A DNA stretch of 57,176 bases, taken from positions 1 through 57,176 of the forward strand of contig JAIKXV010000091.1 of the NCBI GenBank assembly GCA_024683935.1, read 5' to 3'. Positions 26,208 to 34,111 of this stretch are shown here, piece by piece. The notes beneath the pieces were generated by a model, which saw only the letters and a program-made list of their open reading frames with translations, was not told the origin of the DNA and ran no database searches. This DNA comes from Lachnospiraceae bacterium (GTDB lineage Bacteria; Bacillota_A; Clostridia; Lachnospirales; Lachnospiraceae). Numbering within the stretch: position 1 is the stretch's first letter; every line of letters starts with the position of its first letter. Both the position numbers and the translations under genes were made by a program.

Positions 26208-28654
26208 TTATTAAATATCTCCGCAAATCTGAAAAGATTCACAGATCCGTTATTATTTGCCATGATCAGCTCAGAGGAACAATCCGAGAATGCAGGGCTG
26301 TTAATATCCACTCCTGCCGGGATCACAAGTTCGTACGTAAGCCCGTTTGACGTAAAGATGCAGCTTTTGGATATCTCTTTACGGTATTCAAAGAGCGTCC
26401 GTGCTCCATCCGGCATAATACTGTTACACCGGCTGAGATCCATTACGATACGGGCAGGAATGGCACTGCTTCCGGCATTTTGGCCAAGAAGCAGCAGTGT
26501 ATCGATGTAACTTATGATAGCATCTGCCGAAAAAGAGGTCACAGTGGGTGTGGTAACCGATTCCGGCAAGGAGCCTTCCGTAAAGAATTCTTTTGTCAGT
26601 AAATCAGTATTGTCGGGCGAATGATGCTTTTTCTTTCTGCCGCTGTTTCCACTGTTACCGCTGTTTCCGCTGTTGCCGCTGTTCCCACCGTTATTATCCG
26701 GATCTATGATCGGAGCTATTGCGGAAACGACAAGCTGCAGCTGATCAAAGCTGATCTCAGTATCGGCGTTGGGATATACGGTAAGCTTATAGCTATCCCC
26801 GACTTTTACTAATGAATACGTGTATGTTGCTGTCCCGGTTCCGCCGGATCCGCTCATGTTACTTCCGGCGATCTCATATCCTGTATTCGGGGTGATCGTG
26901 ATCACTCCGAATGCACCGGAAACAGCTGAACCATTACTGGTAAACTGGACGTAATTCGTATTTGAGAAACCGCTTCCGTAGGAAGCTCCTGCATTTGTGT
27001 CCAGTCCTGTGATCGATACAGAATAGTACTGGTTGGAAGCTGTGATGCTTCCCGACATAGTGCCGTAATTATTATAAACGGATCCCGTTCCGGTTACCGT
27101 ACCGCCGGAATAATTATTTACAAGAGCTCCGCCGGAGAGCGTTACCATGCCGCCGGCATAATTGTTATTTATAGTTCCGCCGTCGTAGTTCGTCATTGAA
27201 CCGTAGTTGCCGATAACAGTCCCGCCGCTGTAGTTATAGACATAACCGAAGTTGCTGCTGACAATCCCGCCGCCGTAGTTATCGACATAACCGGAGTTGC
27301 TGCTGACAATCCCGCCGCTGTTGTTCGTCATTGAACCGTAGTTGCTGATAACAGTCCCTCCGCTGTTGTTTACAGCCACACCGTAATTATCCGTTATTGT
27401 TCCGGCATTAAAATTTACCGTTCCCCCGGCGAGATTCTCTACCACCACTCCGCCGGAACTGTTAGCTGATATCACACCTCCGGAATAGTTCCAAACCTGA
27501 CCACTACCGACGTTAGACTCCACAATCCCGTAATTACTAACAATGCCGGAGTTGCTGCTGACAGTTCCGCCGCTGCTGTTCGTCATTGAACCGGAGTTGC
27601 TAATAACAATCCCGCCTCTGTTGTTATCGACATAACCGGAGTTGCTGCTGACAATCCCGCCGTCGTTGTTCGTCATTGAACCGTAGTTGCTGATAACAGT
27701 CCCGCCGCTGTTGTTCGTCATTGAACCGTAGTTGCTGCTGACAATCCCACCAGAGACTGTTACATTGCCACCGGAAGAATTGTTATTTATAGTTCCGCCG
27801 GAGAGCGTTACATAGCCACCGGAGGAATTATTTACCAGAGTTCCGCCGGAGAGCGTTACATAGCCACTGGATAAATTATTTACCAGAGTTCCGCCGGAGA
27901 GCGTTACATAGCCACCGGATAAATTATTTTCCAGAGTCCCGCCGGAGCTTACTGTGACAGTCCCGTAATTATTGCCTACAGATCCGCCCGAGCTTACTGT
28001 GACAGTCCCGTAATTACTGCCTACAGATTCGGCAGAGTTTACTACGGTAGTTTCTCCCTGGCTTACTACCGTTGTCTCGGTCCCTCCGCTGCTTACTGAT
28101 GTGAGGTTTCTTATTCCGGGAGTTCCGAGAATGTTGGGAGTTATGGTTCCTGCATTTCCTGCAGAAGATAAAAACATGATGTTGCTGGGCGCTGCGATAC
28201 TTCTGTTAAAAGTTAAGACTGGATCATTGTCAGGCCCGTCATTATTATCTGAACCGGCATTATCATTGTCTGTTCCGTCATTATTATTATCTGATCCGGC
28301 AGCGTCGTCGTTGTCGGCCCCGTCATTATCGTTGTCGGCCCCGTCATTATCGTTGTCGACTCCGTCATTATCATTGTCAGACCCGCCGTCATTGTTGTCA
28401 GACCCATCATTATCATTATCTGATCCACCGGCATCATTGTCCGGCCCATCATTATCATTATGTGTTTCATCGCCGCCGGTTTCATTCGTGTCACCGGAAG
28501 AAGTTGTTTCTGATGTATCTGTATTCTGGCCGGTTTCTTCCGCATATACGACCATGGGGCAGATCATGGACTGCGCCTCGCCCGACATCACCATGGCAGC
28601 TGACAGGATCGCAATAACACATTTTTTGGAAAGATGATGAAAAGGTCTTCTCAT
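26180..28654 (-). CDS. Secreted strand-loop-strand repeat protein, probable heptosylation substrate
   Basis: An 824-residue protein. Residues 1-38 form a signal peptide with a probable cleavage after VYA. Residues about 50-145 are an Asp/Asn/Gly tract. Residues about 188-545 are Gly/Asn/Ser/Thr repeats of 15-16 residues (for example GGTVISNYGSMTNNS, GGYVTLSGGTLVNN), the AIDA/TibA strand-loop-strand type that folds as a beta-helix and exposes acceptor Ser/Thr. A beta domain (545-650), a GNS linker followed by RKKKHH (about 655-678) and a C-terminal domain (680-824) that I do not recognise follow. There is no autotransporter barrel, LPxTG, SLH or C-terminal membrane helix, so surface retention is unexplained. 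It is first in the cassette with a strong promoter. Confidence 0.88.
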   Translation of the reverse strand: MRRPFHHLSKKCVIAILSAAMVMSGEAQSMICPMVVYAEETGQNTDTSETTSSGDTNETGGDETHNDNDGPDNDAGGSDNDNDGSDNNDGGSDNDNDGVDNDNDGADNDNDGADNDDAAGSDNNNDGTDNDNAGSDNNDGPDNDPVLTFNRSIAAPSNIMFLSSAGNAGTITPNILGTPGIRNLTSVSSGGTETTVVSQGETTVVNSAESVGSNYGTVTVSSGGSVGNNYGTVTVSSGGTLENNLSGGYVTLSGGTLVNNLSSGYVTLSGGTLVNNSSGGYVTLSGGTINNNSSGGNVTVSGGIVSSNYGSMTNNSGGTVISNYGSMTNNDGGIVSSNSGYVDNNRGGIVISNSGSMTNSSGGTVSSNSGIVSNYGIVESNVGSGQVWNYSGGVISANSSGGVVVENLAGGTVNFNAGTITDNYGVAVNNSGGTVISNYGSMTNNSGGIVSSNSGYVDNYGGGIVSSNFGYVYNYSGGTVIGNYGSMTNYDGGTINNNYAGGMVTLSGGALVNNYSGGTVTGTGSVYNNYGTMSGSITASNQYYSVSITGLDTNAGASYGSGFSNTNYVQFTSNGSAVSGAFGVITITPNTGYEIAGSNMSGSGGTGTATYTYSLVKVGDSYKLTVYPNADTEISFDQLQLVVSAIAPIIDPDNNGGNSGNSGNSGNSGNSGRKKKHHSPDNTDLLTKEFFTEGSLPESVTTPTVTSFSADAIISYIDTLLLLGQNAGSSAIPARIVMDLSRCNSIMPDGARTLFEYRKEISKSCIFTSNGLTYELVIPAGVDINSPAFSDCSSELIMANNNGSVNLFRFAEIFNKCGVTVRQM
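27045..28090 (-). repeat. Strand-loop-strand coding repeats (45- and 48-bp units)
   Basis: About 1 kb of in-frame tandem repeats within the substrate gene. In the 5' part the unit is 48 bp: the CCGCCGGAGAGCGTTACATA stretch (plus strand) recurs at 48-bp spacing between about 27795 and 27910. In the middle and 3' parts the unit is 45 bp (GGTVISNYGSMTNN-type). Near-identity between units suggests copy-number change by recombination or slippage, always in frame. Confidence 0.85.
28228..28465 (-). repeat. Asp/Asn-rich minisatellite, 21-bp units
   Basis: Imperfect tandem units, several of them 21 bp, encode DNDNDGA/S/V-type heptads in the substrate protein. The best-conserved copies lie between about 28310 and 28400. 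The tract encodes a highly acidic flexible spacer after the signal peptide and could bind Ca2+, though no canonical calcium motif is complete. Confidence 0.8.
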
Positions 28655-28698
28655 AGTATTTCCTCGACTTAAAAATACCGAAAATATCCCACAATATT

Positions 28699-28727
28699 AA
28701 TATATTCTACAGCACCTCCCATGTCAA
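28699..28727 (-). promoter_or_regulatory. Strong sigma-A promoter of the heptosylation cassette
   Basis: On the minus strand the -35 is a perfect TTGACA (28722-28727) and the -10 is TATATT (28699-28704), with a 17-nt spacer. The start would fall near 28692, giving a leader of about 38 nt that ends in GAGGAA before the ATG at 28654. It is the best consensus promoter in the window, and no other promoter is needed for the four overlapping or closely spaced genes behind it. Confidence 0.7.
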
Positions 28728-28742
28728 ATAACCCTGAGGATC

Positions 28743-28773
28743 AAAAAAGCGTGCCTCATTCGAAGCACGCTTT
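28743..28773 (-). terminator. Rho-independent terminator after the aminotransferase
   Basis: On the minus strand AAAGCGTGC (28773-28765) pairs with GCACGCTTT (28754-28746), followed by a run of T (28748-28743). The stem includes the aminotransferase stop codon. It would separate the xylA-aminotransferase transcript from the heptosylation cassette, which has its own promoter just beyond. Confidence 0.7.
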
Positions 28774-30054
28774 AACTGTTTCAATTATCCGGTCCTGTTC
28801 TTCCGGCGACATCTTGTTATCGCTGGGGAGACACAGTCCCCGTTGGAATATGTCCATGCCGATATCCAGAGGCAGACCGTCATTTCCCTTATCTCCGCCT
28901 TTTATATAGGCGTTGGTACGGGCTCTTCCGTTACCGTCTCTTGTGATAAAGGCATTATTTCTGTAGACGGGCTGTGAATGCATGGGCTTCCATATGGGAC
29001 GTCCCTCTGCATTAATGGACGATATGGCATCCAGTATTTCCATGGGACAGCTTTTTCCGCCTTCGGCTGTAAACAGGTATTCCGTTCCGCTCCGGACCTC
29101 TCTGCACATGGCATCGGGATCTATAGTTATACAGCTCAGCCAGTAATTCGGGACTGAACTCTCCTTTACAAAGGGGTTCATTTTTACAGGCAGACCTGCG
29201 AACCCTTTTTCGTAGCGTTCATAAATGGCTTTCTTTGCTGCTATGTGTTCCCGGAGATAGGGGATCTGTCCTCTTATTACTCCGGCGATCACATTACTCA
29301 TCCGGTAGTTATATCCAAGTTCCTCATGTTCATACCACGGAGCGGATTCCCTTGCCTGGGTAGACCATTTGCGAACCTTTTTCGCATCTTCCTCAGAGTC
29401 GGTCAGGAACATTCCTCCGGCTGATCCGGTTATGATCTTATTTCCGTTAAAGGAAATGATATTGTAATCACCGAGACAGCCGGTGGGTTTTCCCTTGTAC
29501 TCAGCTCCGAGGGATTCTGCCGCATCCTCTATTATGAGGGCACCATATTTTTCCGCAACGGATCTTATTTCATCTATTTTTGCGGGAACGCCGTAGAGAT
29601 GGGCGACAATGATAAGTTTGGTGTCCGGATACTGCAAGAAGGCCTGCTCAAGGGCTATCGGATCCATATTCCAGGTATCATATTCGCCGTCGATAAACAC
29701 AGCCTCGCCGCCCTCATATGCCACGGGATTTACCGTTGCGTCAAAGGTCATGTCCGAACAGAATACCCGGTGTCCCTGAAGAACGCCTTTATTCGGAGCG
29801 TGGGATCCGTAGAGCTTTTCTCCTGCCAGGCGGACGGAGAGATGGAGGGCAGCCGTGCCGGAAGACAAAGCCACAGCGTAACTGCAGCCGGTCTTCCCGG
29901 CAAGGACCTTTTCGACTTCATCAAGGTTTTTGCCTACGGTTGACATCCAGTTGGTGTCATAGGCTTCCTTTATGAACTCCAGCTCTTCGCCGTGCATGGT
30001 GGGGCTTGAGAGCCATATTTTATTTTCAAAGGCTTCAAACTTTTTCTTAAACAT
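28756..30054 (-). CDS. DegT/DnrJ/EryC1/StrS-family sugar aminotransferase
   Basis: A 432-residue PLP enzyme of the type that aminates nucleotide-linked keto sugars (PglE/PseC-like). CSYAVALSSGTAALHLSVRLAG, IIEDAAESLGAEYKG and the Schiff-base Lys in ISFNGNKIITGSAGGMF are present, and the length is slightly above the usual 370-400. No dehydratase, acetyltransferase or initiating sugar transferase is adjacent, so the sugar pathway is incomplete here. It lies 9 nt after xylA and is probably co-transcribed with it. Whether its product joins the neighbouring heptosylation system is unknown. Confidence 0.9.
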   Translation of the reverse strand: MFKKKFEAFENKIWLSSPTMHGEELEFIKEAYDTNWMSTVGKNLDEVEKVLAGKTGCSYAVALSSGTAALHLSVRLAGEKLYGSHAPNKGVLQGHRVFCSDMTFDATVNPVAYEGGEAVFIDGEYDTWNMDPIALEQAFLQYPDTKLIIVAHLYGVPAKIDEIRSVAEKYGALIIEDAAESLGAEYKGKPTGCLGDYNIISFNGNKIITGSAGGMFLTDSEEDAKKVRKWSTQARESAPWYEHEELGYNYRMSNVIAGVIRGQIPYLREHIAAKKAIYERYEKGFAGLPVKMNPFVKESSVPNYWLSCITIDPDAMCREVRSGTEYLFTAEGGKSCPMEILDAISSINAEGRPIWKPMHSQPVYRNNAFITRDGNGRARTNAYIKGGDKGNDGLPLDIGMDIFQRGLCLPSDNKMSPEEQDRIIETVKACFE

Positions 30055-30063
30055 ATATGGTAT

Positions 30064-31389
30064 TTAGAAATCTATGCTCATCAGGCACTGGTTCATAATG
30101 GATTCCAGTTCTTCCTGACGTCCGCTGATATTTGTGGTTACATCGCCCATCTTCTGAACATATGCGTACAGGGAGTCTAAGGATTCCTTGCCATCGATTA
30201 TGCTCTTTCCGATGCCGGTCTTCCAGCTTGCATATCTCTCTTCCACGAACTTGTCTATCCTGCCGTCCTCTATCATCTTGTCGGCCAGGAGCAGACCAAG
30301 TGCAAAGCCGTCCATTCCTGCGATATGAGCAAGAGCCGTATCCTCTAAGGTGAAGGAGCCTCTTCTCTGCTTTGAGTCGAAGTTCAGACCGCCGGTGGTG
30401 AATCCGCCTGCCTTCAGGATCTCGTACATTGCAAGGCCTGAGCCGTAAACATCTGTAGGGAACTGATCCGTATCCCATCCAAGAAGCGTATCGCCCTGGT
30501 TGGCATCTACAGAACCGAATACACCGTTTACCCTGGCAACCCTGAGCTCATGCTGCATGGTGTGGGCTGCAAGTGTAGCGTGGTTTGTTTCGATATTGAG
30601 CCTGAATCTGTCCATCAGACCATAGGCGCGGAGGAAGTTAACGCATGTTGCGGCATCGAAATCATACTGGTGCTTTGTGGGCTCCTTCGGCTTGGGTTCG
30701 ATATAGAAGGGACCGGTAAAGCCGATCTTGTCGGCATGGGCAATAAGCATCTTAAAGAGTCTTGCCATATTGTCAAGCTCGAGGCCCATGTCTGTATTTA
30801 ACAGGGTTTCATAACCTTCACGGCCGCCCCAGCAGGTATAGCCTGCACCGTCAAGAGCCTTGGTAGCTTCTAAGGCACCCTTAAGCTGTGCGCCGGCATA
30901 TGCGAAAGCATCCGCATTGGGAGCAGTGCCTGCACCGTGCATATAACGGGGATTGTTGAAAAGATTTGCTGTTCCCCAGAGCAGCTTCTTTCCTGTGTTC
31001 TTCTGTTTTTCCTTCAGGATATCAACGATAGCATTCAGATTTTCCGTGCTTTCATCAATATTCCTTCCTTCCGGAGCCAGATCTCTGTCATGGAAGCAGT
31101 AGTAATCTATGCCCAGCTTCTCCATGAATTCAAAACCTGCATCAACCTTTGCCTTTGCAAGCTCCATGGATTCCTTATTTCCGAAGGATTTATCCATGGT
31201 AGAGGATCCGAACATATCCTGTCCGTTTGCACAGAGGGTATGCCACCAGGCCATACCGAATTTCAGCTGGTCACGCATGGTCTTTCCGGCAACTACACGG
31301 TCGGGATCATAGTACTTGAAGGCGAAGGGGTTTTTGCTCTTAGGGCCTTCATACTTAACTACGGGTACATTTTTAAAATAATCGCTCAC
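30064..31389 (-). CDS. xylA: Xylose isomerase
   Basis: A 441-residue class II xylose isomerase that interconverts xylose and xylulose. Catalytic and metal-site motifs are intact: [49 protein letters not shown], and [21 protein letters not shown]. The start is a GTG at 31389 following AGGAGG. A xylulokinase gene is not adjacent, and no CRE or XylR operator was identified with confidence. A plant-polymer-degrading lifestyle (rumen or gut) would fit. Confidence 0.96.
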   Translation of the reverse strand: MSDYFKNVPVVKYEGPKSKNPFAFKYYDPDRVVAGKTMRDQLKFGMAWWHTLCANGQDMFGSSTMDKSFGNKESMELAKAKVDAGFEFMEKLGIDYYCFHDRDLAPEGRNIDESTENLNAIVDILKEKQKNTGKKLLWGTANLFNNPRYMHGAGTAPNADAFAYAGAQLKGALEATKALDGAGYTCWGGREGYETLLNTDMGLELDNMARLFKMLIAHADKIGFTGPFYIEPKPKEPTKHQYDFDAATCVNFLRAYGLMDRFRLNIETNHATLAAHTMQHELRVARVNGVFGSVDANQGDTLLGWDTDQFPTDVYGSGLAMYEILKAGGFTTGGLNFDSKQRRGSFTLEDTALAHIAGMDGFALGLLLADKMIEDGRIDKFVEERYASWKTGIGKSIIDGKESLDSLYAYVQKMGDVTTNISGRQEELESIMNQCLMSIDF

Positions 31390-31577
31390 GTTTGCCTCCT
31401 TAATTCTTAAAATAACCGCTTCTGTCCGCGGCGTGTTTACTCATCTCATTGTAAGTTTTTCCGAATGATTTATCAATGATCATTTTTTGCTATGACGTAT
31501 AATAATTGTCACCTTATTATAATGCGGATATAATGACAATGTTCTGATATTAGTACAATATTTTTCGATTTTTCCTC

Positions 31578-31612
31578 TTGCCTCATTTTGTGTTTTGTAA
31601 TAATATTGTAAC
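31578..31612 (+). promoter_or_regulatory. Histidine-kinase promoter overlapped by a WalR-type direct repeat
   Basis: The -35 is TTGCCT (31578-31583), the spacer is 17 nt and the -10 is TAATAT (31601-31606). A direct repeat TGTAAT-N5-TGTAAC (31596-31612) overlaps the -10 and exactly fits the WalR consensus TGTWAH-N5-TGTWAH. An OmpR-family regulator, plausibly the one at 21848, may autoregulate the kinase operon here, probably as a repressor given the position. Confidence 0.55.
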
Positions 31613-31629
31613 AATCTTTTGAGGCAAGC

Positions 31630-31644
31630 CGGATTAATAATCCG
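31630..31644. promoter_or_regulatory. Perfect 15-bp palindrome in the kinase leader
   Basis: CGGATTA-A-TAATCCG lies about 17 nt after the expected transcription start and 43 nt before the kinase ATG. With flanking AAG/CTT it can form a longer hairpin with one bulge. No T-run follows, so it is not a terminator. It may be an operator or an RNA structure. Confidence 0.4.
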
Positions 31645-31687
31645 CTTACCGTTAATCTCAGGCAGAAACGTATCAGACATTCAGATC

Positions 31688-33136
31688 ATGAAGACGATTT
31701 TCCATGTTTTTCTCAATAAGCTGAAAGCGCTGAAAAGTCTCAGGTTTTTTTTGGTCGTTCTGTTTTTCCTGGCAGGCATTCTTCCTGCCTTTGTCATTTC
31801 CGAGAGCCTGCTTGCCAATTACAGGACAAGAGCCATTTCTTCCAGAATAACGGAGGCCGTGGATCAGAGCAGGATACTGGCTACCCGTCTCGATTCCGAA
31901 GGATATTTCCTGAATCCCGAGAATGATATTCTGAATAATGAAATGAACCTTCTGGCAGGTATATATGACGGAAGGATAATGATCACCGATAACAGATTTG
32001 TCATAATCCGGGACACCTACGATCTGTCAAACGGGCGCACAATGATATCCCAGGAGATAATAAAATGTTTTTCCTCCGGCGCCGTATCTTCGGTATATGA
32101 TCAGGAAAATGAATATATAGAAATATGTGTTCCCGTTAACAATATTAAAAGCGGCGATACGGAAGGGGTACTTTTCGTATCCGCTGCCACCGATATGATC
32201 AGGGACAATGAGGATGTACTCCGGCGGAAGCTTAATATCATGCTGGTCACCATGGCCATGCTGCTCTTTGCCCTGGCGCTGTCGGTATCCTATCTTCTCA
32301 CCAGACCGTTTAAGCGGATCACCGCTGCCATAAGTTCAGTCCATGAAGGCTTCGGGGATGCTCAGATCTCCATTCCGGATTATACGGAAACAGAGGCTAT
32401 AATGAACGCCTTTAACAATCTCATGGAAAGGCTGAAAACCCTTGACAAATCAAGAGATGAATTCGTATCGAACGTATCCCACGAACTGAAGACGCCCCTT
32501 ACTTCGATGAAGGTTCTTGCAGATTCGCTCCTTTCTGCGGAGGAAGTGTCCAACGAGACCTATAAGGAGTTCATGGCAGACATTGCCGAGGAAGTGGACA
32601 GAGAAGATAAGATAATAACGGACCTGCTGTCAATGGTGAAGATGGACAAGGCTACAGAAGCGGTAAATACCGAGGATACCGATATTAACGAGCTGATAGA
32701 AACGCTGTTAAAGAGGCTCCGTCCCATAGCTGACAGAAAGAATGTCCAGATAGTATTTGAAAGTCAGCGTCAGGTAAATGCAGAGGTGGATCGCACCAAG
32801 TTCACGCTTGCCATCATGAACCTGGTGGAAAACGCCATTAAATATAATAAGGATAACGGCTGGGTAAGAGTGGAGCTTGACAGCGACCATCAGTTTTTCA
32901 CCATTACGGTCTCCGATTCCGGTATAGGCATTCCGGAGGATTCAATGGATCAGATATTTGAACGTTTTTACAGAGTGGATAAATCCCATTCAAGGGAGAT
33001 TGGCGGAACAGGCCTGGGGCTTGCGGTTACAAGAAGCTCCATACTGATGCACAGAGGTGCGATAAAGGTAAACAGTGTCGAGGGCGAAGGAACAACATTC
33101 ACGGTGAGGGTGCCCCTGAAGTATGTGGCTGTCTGA
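31688..33136 (+). CDS. Sensor histidine kinase (WalK/PhoR-like)
   Basis: A 482-residue membrane kinase: TM1 (residues about 17-40), an extracytoplasmic domain of about 145 residues with a PDC-like look, TM2 (about 185-208), HAMP, then HisKA with the phospho-acceptor His in NVSHELKTPLTSMKVL, and HATPase_c with NLVENAIKYN (N box), DSGIGIP (G1) and GGTGLGLAV (G2). The ATG at 31688 is chosen because it opens directly before TM1; no clear Shine-Dalgarno is seen. It most likely pairs with the regulator at 21848, from which it is separated by the reverse-strand block. The lipoprotein and comEC follow. Confidence 0.92.
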   Translation: MKTIFHVFLNKLKALKSLRFFLVVLFFLAGILPAFVISESLLANYRTRAISSRITEAVDQSRILATRLDSEGYFLNPENDILNNEMNLLAGIYDGRIMITDNRFVIIRDTYDLSNGRTMISQEIIKCFSSGAVSSVYDQENEYIEICVPVNNIKSGDTEGVLFVSAATDMIRDNEDVLRRKLNIMLVTMAMLLFALALSVSYLLTRPFKRITAAISSVHEGFGDAQISIPDYTETEAIMNAFNNLMERLKTLDKSRDEFVSNVSHELKTPLTSMKVLADSLLSAEEVSNETYKEFMADIAEEVDREDKIITDLLSMVKMDKATEAVNTEDTDINELIETLLKRLRPIADRKNVQIVFESQRQVNAEVDRTKFTLAIMNLVENAIKYNKDNGWVRVELDSDHQFFTITVSDSGIGIPEDSMDQIFERFYRVDKSHSREIGGTGLGLAVTRSSILMHRGAIKVNSVEGEGTTFTVRVPLKYVAV

Positions 33137-33145
33137 GGAGACTGC

Positions 33146-34111
33146 ATGAAGGAAAAGATAAGAAGAAAACTGAATCAATATGCGATGATCACGATCTTCA
33201 TCATCTGTTTTGCTTCCTGCCTGCTTTCAGGATGCAGCATTGTGCCCGGGAATGCTGATAAAAAAACAGATGAAGATGGCGGCAGTTCCTTTGGCGTATA
33301 TTACCTTACCCAGGATGAAAGCCAGATCGCATTCGAGAAAAAAACAGATCTCAGCGCGGAATCCGGTATCTCCGACTATATACTGGAACTGCAGAAAGAT
33401 CCGGTTGATGTAAAGCTGAAACGTACCGTGGGAAACGAAGTAATGCTTATAGATTACAGGATAGAAGAAAACGGTGCCGTGCTCAACTTTGAAGACAGAT
33501 ACAGTGAAATGAGCATTGAAAAGGAAGTCCTCTTCCGGGCTGCGGTTGCGCAGACCATCCTTCAGGATAAGGATATCAATTTCGTTTTCTTTGAGATAAA
33601 CGGGGAACCTCTGAAATATGAAAGCGGCGAAGAGGTTGGCAGTATGAGTGACTCAACCTTCATAGACAATGCAGGGGACGAACTCAGCTCCTATGTCAAA
33701 AAGAATATAAAACTGTACTTTGCAGATGTAAACGGTCAGAGCCTTGTAATGCATAAAAGAGAGATGGTATACAGCAGTAACGAGTCACTGGAGAAGGTCG
33801 TTATGGAGCAGCTGATCAAGGGACCTGAAGCGAACGAGGGATACGCTACCATTTCTCCGGATACGAGACTTAATACCATAGCGGTAAAGAACGGTATCTG
33901 CTATGTTAGCCTGGACACAGCCCTGGTTGATAAGCCCGTGGACGTAACAGAGGAGGTTCTTTTATATTCAATAGTTGATTCACTGGCCTCTGTTCCGGGT
34001 GTAAATAAGGTACAGATATCCGTAAACGGGGAAAGCGACAGGGTCTTAAGGAGCAATTTCCGTCTGGATGAAGCATATTCCTTCAATGAGGAGATCGTGA
34101 GCAGTGATTAG
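33146..34111 (+). CDS. GerMN-domain lipoprotein
   Basis: A 321-residue lipoprotein whose N-terminal signal ends in LLSGC (Cys about 28). Two GerMN (sporulation/spore-germination GerM-like) domains follow, at about residues 60-165 and 185-315; the second contains KIKLYFAD-type and SLEKVVMEQLIKGPEANEGYATISPD motifs. The combination kinase plus GerMN lipoprotein recalls the MtrB-LpqB pair of Actinobacteria, in which the lipoprotein modulates the kinase. It lies 9 nt after the kinase gene, and its end overlaps comEC by 8 nt. Confidence 0.88.
   Translation: MKEKIRRKLNQYAMITIFIICFASCLLSGCSIVPGNADKKTDEDGGSSFGVYYLTQDESQIAFEKKTDLSAESGISDYILELQKDPVDVKLKRTVGNEVMLIDYRIEENGAVLNFEDRYSEMSIEKEVLFRAAVAQTILQDKDINFVFFEINGEPLKYESGEEVGSMSDSTFIDNAGDELSSYVKKNIKLYFADVNGQSLVMHKREMVYSSNESLEKVVMEQLIKGPEANEGYATISPDTRLNTIAVKNGICYVSLDTALVDKPVDVTEEVLLYSIVDSLASVPGVNKVQISVNGESDRVLRSNFRLDEAYSFNEEIVSSD

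Noticed and set aside
26180..26700. Possible LPxTG, SLH or autotransporter barrel at the C-terminus of the repeat protein
   Set aside because: No LPxTG-like motif with a hydrophobic tail, no SLH pattern, and no terminal amphipathic beta-strand ending in Phe; the protein ends VTVRQM.
27045..28090. CRISPR-like direct repeats
   Set aside because: Repeats are contiguous, in frame, imperfect and encode beta-helix units; there are no unique spacers and no cas genes.
22500..31690. Attachment sites, integrase or insertion sequence bounding the reverse-strand block
   Set aside because: No transposase or integrase frame and no convincing long direct repeat was seen at the two edges; the insertion idea rests on gene order only.
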